From assembly GCF_020541265.1 (NCBI RefSeq), contig NZ_CP045925.1, forward strand, positions 372,001 through 436,000: a stretch of DNA of 64,000 bases, written 5' to 3'. A program made the translations under genes and the position numbers. The DNA is from Profftia lariciata (GTDB taxonomy: Bacteria; Pseudomonadota; Gammaproteobacteria; Enterobacterales; Enterobacteriaceae). Shown piece by piece: positions 1-9,775 of the stretch. The notes beneath the pieces were generated by a model, which worked only from the letters and a program-made list of their open reading frames with translations, did not search any database and was not told where the DNA came from. How positions within the stretch are numbered: the first letter of the stretch is position 1; every line of letters starts with the position of its first letter.

Positions 1-1078
1 AAAAACTACTACTACAGCTATGATTTCTAGTATTTATATTAAAGCAGGTTTAGATCCAACTTTTATTAATGGAGGTATAATAAAAGAAGTAGGTACTAGT
101 TCGCGTCTAGGATCTAGTCGTTATCTAATTGCTGAAGCTGATGAAAGTGATGCATCGTTTTTATATTTGCATCCTATTGTTGCTGTTGTAACAAGTATTG
201 AAGCTGATCATATGGATACTTATCAAGGAGACTTAGAAAATTTAAAACATATATTTATCAAATTTTTACATAATCTTCCTTTTTATGGTTATGCAGTACT
301 ATGTATCGATGATCCTATTGTACGTCAATTATTATCGCGCATAAATCGTAAATTTACGACCTATGGATTTAGTAAAGATGCAGATGTTCGTATTGAGTTA
401 TACCAGCAACATGGTGTTCAGGGAGTATTATGGATTTGTCGTCAAGGTAAGCCTCGCTTAACTATAACATTACAATCTCCTGGTCGTCATAATGCTCTTA
501 ATGCAGCAGCAGCTGCTGCTGTTGCAATAGAAGCAGGCATTGCGGATGAACATATTCAACGAGCTTTAGAAAGTTTTCAAGGAATTGTACGTCGCTTTGA
601 TTTTCTAGGTGAGTATGCACTAAATAATGTCAACTGCAAACAAGGTAAAGTTATTTTAATTGATGACTATGGTCATCATCCTACTGAAGTAAATTATACT
701 ATCAGAGCTGTTCGCTCTGGCTGGCCAAATAGCCGTTTGGTCATGGTTTTCCAGCCACATAGATTTACACGTACTCGAGATCTATATGAAGATTTTATAC
801 ATGTGTTATCTCAAGTAGATGTTTTATTAATATTAAATGTTTACTCAGCGGGTGAACAACCAATTCCTGGAGCAGACAGTGATTCTTTATATCGTGATAT
901 TCGTAACCGCAGTAAATTAAATATAATATTAGTTCCTGATATTTCAAATTTACCAGTAATATTAGCTTATCTTTTACAAGATAATGATCTTATTGTGATT
1001 CAAGGAGCAGGCAATATTGGTCAATTAGCGCAAGCATTATCCGCGCACAAACTAAAAGCTTTTAATTTTAATATATAA
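1..1078 (+). CDS. murC: UDP-N-acetylmuramate--L-alanine ligase, 5' end cut by window edge
   Basis: MurC adds L-alanine to UDP-MurNAc in the cytoplasm, the first step of building the peptidoglycan peptide. Reading starts at base 2 inside the ATP-binding P-loop: the first codons give K-T-T-T-T-A, the end of the family GTHGKTTT motif, so roughly the first 130 residues lie outside the window. Visible are the DESDASF and EADHMDTY segments of the central Mur ligase domain, the NALNAAAA segment, and DDYGHHPTEV plus FQPHRFTRT of the C-terminal domain. The ATG at base 20 is an internal methionine, not the start. The C-terminus is a few residues shorter than in E. coli. The ddlB relic and then ftsQ follow, as in the enterobacterial dcw cluster. 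The identification is firm. Confidence 0.96.
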   Translation, partial: KTTTTAMISSIYIKAGLDPTFINGGIIKEVGTSSRLGSSRYLIAEADESDASFLYLHPIVAVVTSIEADHMDTYQGDLENLKHIFIKFLHNLPFYGYAVLCIDDPIVRQLLSRINRKFTTYGFSKDADVRIELYQQHGVQGVLWICRQGKPRLTITLQSPGRHNALNAAAAAAVAIEAGIADEHIQRALESFQGIVRRFDFLGEYALNNVNCKQGKVILIDDYGHHPTEVNYTIRAVRSGWPNSRLVMVFQPHRFTRTRDLYEDFIHVLSQVDVLLILNVYSAGEQPIPGADSDSLYRDIRNRSKLNIILVPDISNLPVILAYLLQDNDLIVIQGAGNIGQLAQALSAHKLKAFNFNI

Positions 1079-1081
1079 GAT

Positions 1082-1983
1082 ATGAATACAATGCGTAATG
1101 GCTAAAAAGTTACTATCTTACTAGACAGTACTTTAGTAAAGAATAAAATATCCTCATAATCAAACATAATAATATTATATAATTGAATAGAAACTTGTAT
1201 TGATGCTTATTCTATGGATGTTAAATATTTTTATTTAATACTATTAAACAATAGAAGTTTTGATAGCTTTTCATAGCGTAGTGGAGAATATTAAACTCTA
1301 CAAAAATTATTTGAATATTTACAATTACTTTATACTCATAGTAGTGTTATAACTTCTGTTTTTGCAATATATAAATTATATATTGAACTAATTTAGCAAA
1401 TATTAAGTGTACCAGTTATTCCTTATATTGCTATTAAACGTAAAAATTTCATCAATGTTTGATATAACAATATTAGTCCAATTAAATAAACTAGAATTAA
1501 CTTGAATTATAAAGCTAAATAATAATATTTCTAGTTTTAGTTTAAGCAAGGGGACTAATTTTAATAAGTTTAATGATACAATATTAAAATTTTTTCATTA
1601 TAACAGTGATGTTCTAATAGAACAATGGTTATACCGAGCCGCATATACTGTGGCATTCTTAAGTAAGAATATTTTACCATCTATTTGTATCATATTTTCT
1701 AGATTGTTATATGATAATAAATCTAAGTATTTATCTAATAAAAATATAATACATATGCCCAAGTTATTTGAGTGAAAATATTTCTCTGAACTAGTCAGTT
1801 TAGATTATACAACCTATTAATAACTAAATTATAGTGATTGGAGATTAGCTAATATAATCATGAATATAGATGATAAATTCTACTTACTAGAAGTCAATAG
1901 TCATTGTTTGGTTCTAATGACAATGCATTACTATGAATTCAGTTTTTTTAATTAGTTTCTTATATTTTAGAGTTAGCTAATTA
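1082..1983 (+). pseudogene. ddlB: Relic of D-alanine--D-alanine ligase B
   Basis: The stretch between murC and ftsQ has the length of a ddl gene and sits in the ddlB position, but has no long open frame. Fragments still align in order with E. coli DdlB. Codons from 1106 give K-V-T-I-L-L-D-S-T, matching KIAVLLGGT. Around 1280-1440 a stretch with two in-frame stops reads TLQKLFEYLQLLYTHSS, matching the TLQGMLELMGLPYTGSG segment, and then VPVIPYIAI. Near 1610-1690 it reads VLIEQWL and then ILPSICI, matching VLIEKWL and ILPSIRI. Near 1860-1900 it reads KFYLLEVNS, matching QFYLLEANTS. Multiple stops and lost catalytic glycines show it cannot make an active enzyme. DdlB joins two D-alanines for the peptidoglycan pentapeptide. 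The seen similarity plus synteny make this call strong. Confidence 0.9.
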
Positions 1984-1985
1984 AT

Positions 1986-2789
1986 ATGCCACAAGCAACC
2001 CTAAATAATTACGTTAATAAATCAAAAGGTAAAAAATTACATCGTAGTAATATTATTCGTTTATTTGGTATAATTATTATGCTAATTATACTTAGTTTAA
2101 TAATTACTAGTAGTTGTATCCTAATAAACTGGATGAAACATTCTAACTATACACTGCTCTCTAAAATAGTAATTACTGGAAAACATCAATTTACTAGTAA
2201 TAATGATATTAGACAGAAAATTTTATCTTTAGATATTCCATATACCTTTGTCACACATAATATACGCATTATTCAAAAAAAAATTAAATGTTTACCATGG
2301 ATTAAGCATGTCAGTGTGCGGAAACAATGGCCAAATATTATAAATATTTACTTAATTGAATATATTCCTATAGCTCATTGGAATGATTTTTTTTTAATGG
2401 ATGCTGAAGGAAATATATTTAGCGTACCGATAGAGCGCACATTAAGACAAAAAATGCCTCTACTATACGGTCCAAAAGGTAGTGAGCATGACGTGTTAGC
2501 ATGGTATTACAAAATGAATCAAGAATTAACTAAAAATAACTTTAAATTAAAAATAATATCAATGAATTCTCGTCACTCATGGCAGTTATATTTAGAGAAT
2601 GATATTCGTCTTAAACTAGGACGTGATAATTTATTAGATCGATTAATACGATTTGAAGAAATGTATCCTGAACTGCAACAACAAGCATATAAGACAAATC
2701 AACACATTAATTATATTGATCTGCGCTATAATATAGGTAGCGCTGTAAGTATGAGTTCCAATGTTACCGGGCTAGAACATATCAAGTAA
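1986..2789 (+). CDS. ftsQ: Cell division protein FtsQ
   Basis: FtsQ is a bitopic inner-membrane protein that, with FtsB and FtsL, links cytoplasmic division proteins to septal peptidoglycan synthesis. The 267-residue product (E. coli 276) begins MPQATLN, close to E. coli MSQAALN. It has a basic cytoplasmic tail, one membrane segment at about residues 25-49, then the POTRA region starting near LSKIVITGKHQFTSNNDIRQ. The motifs LPWIKHVSVRKQWPN and SWQLYLENDIRLKLGR are conserved, as is YIDLRY near the end. No clear ribosome binding site precedes the ATG; the start is chosen by homology. It begins right after the ddlB relic and is 39 bases from ftsA. Confidence 0.95.
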   Translation: MPQATLNNYVNKSKGKKLHRSNIIRLFGIIIMLIILSLIITSSCILINWMKHSNYTLLSKIVITGKHQFTSNNDIRQKILSLDIPYTFVTHNIRIIQKKIKCLPWIKHVSVRKQWPNIINIYLIEYIPIAHWNDFFLMDAEGNIFSVPIERTLRQKMPLLYGPKGSEHDVLAWYYKMNQELTKNNFKLKIISMNSRHSWQLYLENDIRLKLGRDNLLDRLIRFEEMYPELQQQAYKTNQHINYIDLRYNIGSAVSMSSNVTGLEHIK

Positions 2790-2828
2790 AAGTTAATTAG
2801 TAGTAAAGTCGTTACAGGTTAAATAATA

Positions 2829-4085
2829 ATGATGAAGTCGACAGAAAGAAAACTTGTAGTTGGACTAGAGATCGGCACAGCCAAAGTAGTGGCTATAGTA
2901 GGGGAGGTATTACCTGAGGATATTATTAATATCATTGGTGTAGGTAGTTGTCCATCTCGTGGCATGGATAAAGGAGGTGTGAACGATTTAGAATCTGTTG
3001 TTAAGTGTGTTCAACAAGCGATTGATCAAGCTGAATTAATGGCAGATTGTCACATTTCTTCAGTATATTTAGCTTTATCTGGTAAACATATAAGTTGTCA
3101 GAACGAAATAGGAATGGTTCCTATTGCTGAAGAAGAAGTAACATTAGAAGATGTTGAAAATGTAGTACATACGGCAAAATCAGTTCGTGTTCGTGACGAG
3201 CATCGTGTTTTACATGTTATTCCTCAGGAATATGCTATTGATTATCAAGAAGGTATTAAAAATCCAGTGGGATTATCAGGTGTGCGCATGCATGCTAAAG
3301 TACATCTAATAACCTGTCATAATGATATGACTAAAAATATTGTTAAAGTAGTTGAACGTTGTAGATTAAAAGTTGATCAGTTAATTTTTACTGGTCTAGC
3401 AGCTAGTTATGCTGTATTAACTAAGGATGAGCGTGAACTAGGAGTATGTGTTGTAGATATTGGTGGTGGTACAATGGATATAGCAGTATATACTGGTGGT
3501 GCACTACGCTATACTAAGGTTATTCCTTATGCTGGTAACGTAGTTACCAGTGATATTGCCTATGCTTTTGGCACTCCATTAGTTGATGCAGAAGTAATTA
3601 AGGTTAGTTATGGTTGTGCTATGGGTATTTTAGTAAAAAAAGATGAAAGCGTAGAAGTACCAAGCGTAGGAGGTCGTCCACCACGTCGCTTACAGCGACA
3701 AACTTTAGCTGAAATTATTGAACCTCGCTATACTGAATTACTTAATTTAGTTAATAATGAAATATTACAACTACAGAAGACTCTTAGTAAGCAAGGTATA
3801 AAACATCATTTGTCCGCAGGTATTGTTCTAACTGGTGGTGGTGCTCAAATAGATGGATTGATAGCTTGTGCAGAACAAGTATTTCGTACTCAAGTCCGTA
3901 TTGGACACCCTACGAATATTACTGGTCTTGTAGACTATGCGCAAGTACCTGATTATTCAACAGCAGTTGGATTGCTGCATTATGGAAAAGTATTTCATCT
4001 TACAAGTGAACATGAAGTAGAAAAAAGAAATTCAATAGGAAATTTTTTTCAAAAGATTAATACATGGCTAAAAAAAGAGTTTTAA
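2829..4085 (+). CDS. ftsA: Cell division protein FtsA
   Basis: FtsA is an actin-like ATPase that tethers FtsZ filaments to the inner membrane. The 418-residue product is nearly full length (E. coli 420). The N-terminal phosphate-binding segment VGLEIGTAKV, the 1C-domain region, the second phosphate-binding loop VVDIGGGTMDIAVY near residue 210, and the adenosine motif LTGGGAQI near 335 are all present. The C-terminal amphipathic membrane-targeting helix is kept and ends in WLKKEF, as in E. coli WLRKEF. Two adjacent ATG codons (2829 and 2832) are possible starts; homology favours the second. It lies between ftsQ and ftsZ. Confidence 0.97.
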   Translation: MMKSTERKLVVGLEIGTAKVVAIVGEVLPEDIINIIGVGSCPSRGMDKGGVNDLESVVKCVQQAIDQAELMADCHISSVYLALSGKHISCQNEIGMVPIAEEEVTLEDVENVVHTAKSVRVRDEHRVLHVIPQEYAIDYQEGIKNPVGLSGVRMHAKVHLITCHNDMTKNIVKVVERCRLKVDQLIFTGLAASYAVLTKDERELGVCVVDIGGGTMDIAVYTGGALRYTKVIPYAGNVVTSDIAYAFGTPLVDAEVIKVSYGCAMGILVKKDESVEVPSVGGRPPRRLQRQTLAEIIEPRYTELLNLVNNEILQLQKTLSKQGIKHHLSAGIVLTGGGAQIDGLIACAEQVFRTQVRIGHPTNITGLVDYAQVPDYSTAVGLLHYGKVFHLTSEHEVEKRNSIGNFFQKINTWLKKEF

Positions 4086-4156
4086 CCTTTACAAAATATC
4101 ATCATCTTGATGTATTAATGATCTCTAGAAAATAGAGGTATAAACGGAGAGAAAAT

Positions 4157-5317
4157 ATGTTTGAACCAATAGAATTCACTAATGATGCCATCATTAAAGT
4201 AATAGGTGTTGGCGGTGGTGGTGGTAATGCCGTAGAGCACATGGTACGTGAGCATATAGCAGGAGTAGAATTCTTTGCTATAAATACAGATGCTCAGGCT
4301 TTGTGTAAAACTACTGTTAGTCAAACTATTCAAATTGGTATTGGAATTACTAAAGGTTTAGGGGCCGGTGCAAATCCAGAAGTAGGTCGTCATTCCGCAG
4401 AAGAAGATCGTGAAGCTTTACGTGCAACATTAGAAGGGGCTGATATGATTTTTATAGCGGCTGGTATGGGAGGTGGTACTGGTACTGGGGCAGCACCAGT
4501 TGTAGCAGAAGTTGCTAGAGATTTAGGTGTTTTGACTGTTGCCGTAGTAACTAAACCTTTTAATTTTGAAGGCAAGAAGCGAATGGCGTTTGCAGATCAA
4601 GGTATTGCGGAACTATCTAAATATGTTGATTCCCTCATTACTATTCCAAACGATAAATTATTAAAAGTTCTAGGTCGTGGTATTTCTTTGCTAGATGCAT
4701 TTAGTGCAGCTAATGATGTATTAAAAGGTGCAGTACAAGGTATTGCAGAATTAATTACACGTCCTGGTCTTATGAATGTTGACTTTGCAGATGTGCGTAC
4801 CGTAATGTCTGAAATGGGTTACGCTATGATGGGATCAGGTATTGCCTCTGGCGAGGATCGTGCTGAAGAAGCAGCTGAAATAGCTATATCATCTCCATTA
4901 TTAGAAGATATTGATTTATCTGGCACAAGAGGTGTATTGGTTAATATTACTGCAGGTTTTGATTTACGTTTAGATGAGTTTGAAACTGTTGGTAATACTA
5001 TTCGTGCATTTGCTGCTGATGATGCAACTGTAGTAATAGGTACTTCTTTAGATCCAGATATGCAAGATGAATTACGTGTTACTGTTGTTGCAACTGGTAT
5101 TGGTTTAGATAAACGTTCTGAAAATACTTTAATGAATAGTAAACAAGCTACACAAAAGGTTATAGAGCAACGTTATAAACAACATGGTTTATCTCTATTA
5201 CCAGAAGATAATAAACCTATAATTACTAAAGTTATAAATGAAAAAACTGTTCAGTGGAGCAATCAAGAACACGATTATCTAGATATTCCTGCTTTCTTAC
5301 GTAAGCAAGCTGATTAA
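4157..5317 (+). CDS. ftsZ: Cell division protein FtsZ
   Basis: FtsZ is the tubulin-like GTPase that assembles the cytokinetic ring. The 386-residue product (E. coli 383) has the glycine-rich nucleotide loop at residues 19-24, the tubulin signature GGGTGTG at 105-111, and the synergy-loop catalytic aspartates in NVDFADV (D209 and D212). After a short variable linker, the C-terminal peptide DYLDIPAFLRKQAD is intact; this is the docking site for FtsA and ZipA. A good ribosome binding site (GGAGAG) lies a few bases before the ATG. Translation of the opposite strand gives open frames inside this gene, which I treat as shadows. Confidence 0.98.
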   Translation: MFEPIEFTNDAIIKVIGVGGGGGNAVEHMVREHIAGVEFFAINTDAQALCKTTVSQTIQIGIGITKGLGAGANPEVGRHSAEEDREALRATLEGADMIFIAAGMGGGTGTGAAPVVAEVARDLGVLTVAVVTKPFNFEGKKRMAFADQGIAELSKYVDSLITIPNDKLLKVLGRGISLLDAFSAANDVLKGAVQGIAELITRPGLMNVDFADVRTVMSEMGYAMMGSGIASGEDRAEEAAEIAISSPLLEDIDLSGTRGVLVNITAGFDLRLDEFETVGNTIRAFAADDATVVIGTSLDPDMQDELRVTVVATGIGLDKRSENTLMNSKQATQKVIEQRYKQHGLSLLPEDNKPIITKVINEKTVQWSNQEHDYLDIPAFLRKQAD

Positions 5318-5364
5318 TTTATCTAAATATTTGGTATTTTGTTCTTTTGCTAGACTGTCTTTAT

Positions 5365-5395
5365 ACCTATAGCATACAAGCATTATGCTATAGGT
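5365..5395 (+). other. Perfect 12-bp stem-loop between ftsZ and lpxC
   Basis: Bases 5365-5376 and 5384-5395 are exact reverse complements (arm acctatagcata) around a 7-base loop. No T-run follows the plus-strand arm, so it is not a classical intrinsic terminator. It may mark RNA processing or attenuation between the division cluster and lpxC. The stem is seen directly; its role is inference. Confidence 0.5.
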
Positions 5396-5433
5396 CATTG
5401 TTGGATGATGGATCTACTTTCTGAGATAAAACT

Positions 5434-6351
5434 ATGATCAAACAAAGGACATTAAAACGTATTATTCAGGCAACTGGTGTTGGCCTGCATAATGGTAAAA
5501 AAGTCATCCTGACTATGCGTCCAGCTGCAGCTAATACTGGAGTGATCTATCGTCGTACTGATTTACATTCTTTACCAGTGGATTTTTTAACTAACGCAAA
5601 ATATGTACGTGATACTATACTATGTACTTGCTTGGTTAATGAGCATAATGTGCGTATTTCTACAGTAGAACATTTAAATGCTGCATTGGCTGGTTTAGGT
5701 ATAGATAATTTAATTATTGAAGTTGACTCCTCAGAAATTCCTATTATGGATGGTAGTGCTAGTCCTTTTGTATATCTTTTATTAGAGGCGGGCATTAAAG
5801 AATTAAATTGTGCAAAAAAATTTCTGCGTCTAAAACAAACTGTTCGTGTTAACGATGGTGATAAATGGGCTGAATTATCCCCTTATAATGGTTTTAAATT
5901 AGATTTTACTATTAATTTTAATCATCCAGCTATTGATTCTAGCTCACAGCACTATAAGATGCATTTTTCTGCTGAATCATTTATACGTCAAATTAGTCGT
6001 GCGCGTACTTTTGGTTTTATGCGTGATATAGAGTATTTACAGTCTCGTGGTTTATGTTTAGGTGGTAGCTTGGATTGCGCAATCATAGTTGATGATTATC
6101 ATGTACTGAATCAAGATGGTTTACGTTTTAAAGATGAATTTGTTCGTCATAAAATATTAGATGCTATTGGTGATTTATTTATGTGTGGATATAATATTAT
6201 TGGTGCTTTTACTGCATACAAATCTGGTCATGCATTAAATCATAAACTATTACAAACAGTATTATCACAGCAAAATACTTGGGAATATATAACTTTTGCA
6301 GAGAATAAGAATATGCCAATTATATTTAGCGCACCTAGAGTGTTAACTTGA
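5434..6351 (+). CDS. lpxC: UDP-3-O-acyl-N-acetylglucosamine deacetylase
   Basis: LpxC removes the acetyl group from UDP-3-O-acyl-GlcNAc, the committed zinc-dependent step of lipid A synthesis. The 305-residue product matches E. coli LpxC almost end to end. The zinc histidine in STVEHLNAALAG falls at residue 80. The second zinc site, H and D in RHKILDAIGDLF, lies near residues 239 and 243. The catalytic histidine is in YKSGHALN near 266. The N-terminus MIKQRTLKRIIQATGVGLH fixes the start. Its presence suggests the symbiont still makes at least part of a lipopolysaccharide. In E. coli the protein is degraded by FtsH through its C-terminal tail; here the tail differs (ending APRVLT), so that control cannot be judged. 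Confidence 0.97.
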   Translation: MIKQRTLKRIIQATGVGLHNGKKVILTMRPAAANTGVIYRRTDLHSLPVDFLTNAKYVRDTILCTCLVNEHNVRISTVEHLNAALAGLGIDNLIIEVDSSEIPIMDGSASPFVYLLLEAGIKELNCAKKFLRLKQTVRVNDGDKWAELSPYNGFKLDFTINFNHPAIDSSSQHYKMHFSAESFIRQISRARTFGFMRDIEYLQSRGLCLGGSLDCAIIVDDYHVLNQDGLRFKDEFVRHKILDAIGDLFMCGYNIIGAFTAYKSGHALNHKLLQTVLSQQNTWEYITFAENKNMPIIFSAPRVLT

Positions 6352-7060
6352 AAACTACTGTTGTTACTTATTATATATTAATGAGTTAGTGCTATCTAGT
6401 TATGATATTATATGCATAATATTTTATTACTATTTATTTTTTTCTCTTTAAGATACAGTTCTGTATTTATCTAATAAATTACATAAAATTATTTTAATAT
6501 TTAAGATATTTATCAATGTTTATGTCTAATAAATCTTACTATAGATTAATAAGGTATCATGATATAATATATGTCTATATATAAAGGTTAAATACTATTT
6601 ATATTATTTTAAAATAATTATTATAGTACAGAGTGCTATTAGTTAATTTTTTATAGAAATTAATAATAAAAATACATACGTTATTCTTATATATTTAATA
6701 TCTTATTAATGTATATTAATACTCTATAAAAACTATGATATAATTTTATTTACTGCATAATATTATATGTAATGATATTTATATTAATTAGCTACGCATT
6801 AAATAATAATTAGTAATATTCAGAGATACACCTTAATATATATCGCATATGATAATATGCTCTTGATTTGGGTTTTTATTGATTTTTTTCTATAAAATAT
6901 TCTTGCTAGGTATATTCTAGCAATGTAAGTAAATTAGATATATAATATTAGTGCTAATTATAATTATTTAATTCTAATAATATTTCATAAATATCATATC
7001 ATCAATTATTGTACATTTAGATTGTATCGAATAATTACTTTTTCAGAGATATTAGACTTT
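6352..7060. other. Gene-less gap where secM would lie
   Basis: In E. coli secM sits between lpxC and secA. Here 709 bases of AT-rich sequence hold no open frame with a signal peptide or the SecM arrest peptide. The only structure noted is a 7-bp stem-loop at 6903-6923 (ttgctag/ctagcaa). I see no gene here. Confidence 0.6.
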
Positions 7061-9775
7061 ATGGTAATAAAATTATTAACCAAATTTTTTAGTAGTCGCA
7101 ATGAGCGTAAGCTAAACAAAATGCGCAAAATTGTAACCTTGATTAATCGAATGGAACCTGATATGGAAAAACTTTCTGATAGCAGGTTAAGAGCAAAAAC
7201 TAACGAATTTCGTGATCGTATAGCTACAGGAACAACGTTAGAAAGTTTATTACCAGAAGCATTTGCAACAATACGTGAAGCAAGTAAGCGTGTTTTTGGT
7301 ATGCGTCATTTTGATGTACAGTTGCTTGGCGGTATGGTCTTAAATAATCGTTGTATTGCAGAAATGCGTACTGGAGAAGGAAAAACACTAACTGCAACTT
7401 TACCAGCTTATCTCAATGCATTGAGTGGAAAAGGAGTGCATGTTGTTACCGTAAATGATTATTTAGCACAGCGTGACGCTAACAATAATCGACCATTATT
7501 TGAATTTCTTAATCTTTCTGTAGTTATAAATTTACCTGGTATGACTACACTAGAAAAACGTGCTGCTTATGCTGCTGATATAACTTATGGTACTAATAAT
7601 GAATATGGTTTTGATTATTTACGTGACAATATGGCATTTAGTCCAGAAGAAAAAGTACAGCGTAATTTGTACTATGCTCTTGTAGATGAAGTAGATTCAA
7701 TATTAATAGACGAAGCTCGTACACCCTTGATTATTTCTGGGCCTGCTGAAGATAGTTCAGATATGTATATTCGTATTAATAAGCTCATCCCAAAAATGAT
7801 CCGTCAAAAACAAGAAGATTCTGAAAATTTTCAAGGAAAAGGTCATTTTTCTGTAGACGAAAAAAGCCGTCAGGTTTACTTGACAGAACGTGGTTTAATT
7901 TTGATAGAAAAAATGTTAGTAGAAGATGGTATTATCATGGCAGGTGAATCATTGTATTCTCCAGCTAATATTATGTTAATGCATCATGTTACAGCTGGAC
8001 TACGTGCACATGTTCTTTTTACTAAAGATGTTGACTATATTATTAAAAACGGTGAAGTTATAATTGTTGATGAGCATACAGGACGTACGATGCATGGCCG
8101 TCGTTGGTCCGATGGTTTGCATCAAGCAATAGAAGCTAAAGAATGTGTAAAAATTAAAAATGAAAATCAAACTCTAGCTTCTATTACTTTCCAAAATTAT
8201 TTTCGTTTATATGAAAAATTAGCTGGTATGACTGGTACTGCAGATACTGAAGCGTTTGAATTCAGCTCTATTTATGCACTAGATACTATTGTAGTCCCAA
8301 CTAATCGTCCAATGATTCGTAAAGATATGCCAGATTTAGTATACATGACAGAAATAGAAAAAATTAAAGCTATTATTAAAGATATTCGTCAATATACCGA
8401 AAGAGGACAACCAGTTTTAGTTGGGACAATATCTATTGAAAAATCTGAACTTCTTTCTCAAGCTTTAACTAAAGAAAACATTAAGCACAATGTTCTAAAC
8501 GCTAAATTCCATGCTAAAGAAGCATATATTATTGCAAATGCAGGATTACCTAGTGCAGTAACTATTGCAACAAATATGGCTGGTCGTGGTACTGATATCG
8601 TATTAGGAGGTAGCTGGCATACTGAAGTCATTAACTTAACTAAACCAACAGATATAATAATTAAAAAGATTAAAAACGCATGGAAAATTCGTCATAATGC
8701 AGTTCTTGCTGCAGGTGGTTTGCATATTATTGGTACAGAGCGTCATGAGTCACGTCGTATTGATAATCAATTACGTGGACGTGCCGGTCGTCAAGGTGAT
8801 CCCGGTTCTTCTCGTTTTTATTTGTCTATGGAAGATTCTTTGATGCGTATTTTTACATCTGAACGTGTCATTAATATGATGAGAAAATTCGGCATAAATC
8901 CTGATGAAGCTATTGAACATCCTTGGGTAACTAAAGCAATTGCTAATGCACAACGTAAAGTAGAAAATCGTTACTTTGACATTCGTAAACAATTATTAGA
9001 ATATGATAATGTAGCAAATGATCAACGTCGTGCTATTTATGCTCAGCGTAACGAATTATTAAATATTAATGATATTAGTGAAACTATTATTAGTATTCGT
9101 CAGGATGTATTTAAAACTATTATTGCTAATTATATTCCTTCACAATTACTAGAAGATATGTGGAACATTAAAGGCCTGCAAGAACGACTAAAAAATGATT
9201 TTAATTTAATAATACCTATTAAAGAATGGTTAAATAAAAAAAATGATTTTAATAAAGATATCTTAAGTTCTCGTATTATACAACAGGCTGTTAAGGATTA
9301 CCAATGTAAAGAAAAATTTTTAGGTATAGAAGTAATAAGAAATCTTGAAAAAGGCATTATGTTACAAACTTTAGATTTATTTTGGAAAGAACATTTAGCA
9401 GCTATGGATTACTTACGTCAGGGTATACATCTTCGTGGCTATGCGCAAAAAGATCCAAAGCAAGAGTATAAACGTGAATCTTTTTTAATGTTTACATCTA
9501 TGCTTGAATCATTAAAATATGAAGTCATTAGCATATTAAGTAAAATACAGGTTAGCTCTCCAGAAGAAATTACAAATATAAATCAGCAATGCAATGCAAA
9601 AAAAAATGATTTATTGAGTACACAATATTTTAATGGTATTACTAATAACAGTAAACAATTAAGAACTAATTCCTTACCATTAAATATTAATGAATCAAAG
9701 ATTAGGCGTAATGAATCTTGTCCATGTGGATCTAATAAAAAATATAAACAATGTCATGGCAGATTATTAAAATAA
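7061..9775 (+). CDS. secA: Protein translocase ATPase SecA
   Basis: SecA is the motor that pushes unfolded proteins through SecYEG. From the ATG at 7061 the product is 904 residues (E. coli 901) and starts MVIKLLTKFFSSRN, aligning with E. coli MLIKLLTKVFGSRN. An in-frame TTG 39 bases upstream would add a non-conserved extension, so I reject it. Visible are the Walker A motif MRTGEGKT near residue 105, NEYGFDYLRDNM, VDEVDSILIDEARTPL, and the helicase motifs TNMAGRGTDIVLGG and QLRGRAGRQGD. The C-terminal zinc-binding tail C-P-C-G...K-Q-C-H, which contacts SecB and lipids, is kept. It follows lpxC, with secM missing. Confidence 0.98.
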   Translation: MVIKLLTKFFSSRNERKLNKMRKIVTLINRMEPDMEKLSDSRLRAKTNEFRDRIATGTTLESLLPEAFATIREASKRVFGMRHFDVQLLGGMVLNNRCIAEMRTGEGKTLTATLPAYLNALSGKGVHVVTVNDYLAQRDANNNRPLFEFLNLSVVINLPGMTTLEKRAAYAADITYGTNNEYGFDYLRDNMAFSPEEKVQRNLYYALVDEVDSILIDEARTPLIISGPAEDSSDMYIRINKLIPKMIRQKQEDSENFQGKGHFSVDEKSRQVYLTERGLILIEKMLVEDGIIMAGESLYSPANIMLMHHVTAGLRAHVLFTKDVDYIIKNGEVIIVDEHTGRTMHGRRWSDGLHQAIEAKECVKIKNENQTLASITFQNYFRLYEKLAGMTGTADTEAFEFSSIYALDTIVVPTNRPMIRKDMPDLVYMTEIEKIKAIIKDIRQYTERGQPVLVGTISIEKSELLSQALTKENIKHNVLNAKFHAKEAYIIANAGLPSAVTIATNMAGRGTDIVLGGSWHTEVINLTKPTDIIIKKIKNAWKIRHNAVLAAGGLHIIGTERHESRRIDNQLRGRAGRQGDPGSSRFYLSMEDSLMRIFTSERVINMMRKFGINPDEAIEHPWVTKAIANAQRKVENRYFDIRKQLLEYDNVANDQRRAIYAQRNELLNINDISETIISIRQDVFKTIIANYIPSQLLEDMWNIKGLQERLKNDFNLIIPIKEWLNKKNDFNKDILSSRIIQQAVKDYQCKEKFLGIEVIRNLEKGIMLQTLDLFWKEHLAAMDYLRQGIHLRGYAQKDPKQEYKRESFLMFTSMLESLKYEVISILSKIQVSSPEEITNINQQCNAKKNDLLSTQYFNGITNNSKQLRTNSLPLNINESKIRRNESCPCGSNKKYKQCHGRLLK

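Noticed and set aside
7022..7060. Upstream TTG start for secA
   Set aside because: The 13 extra residues do not align with SecA, and the ATG at 7061 matches the family N-terminus exactly.
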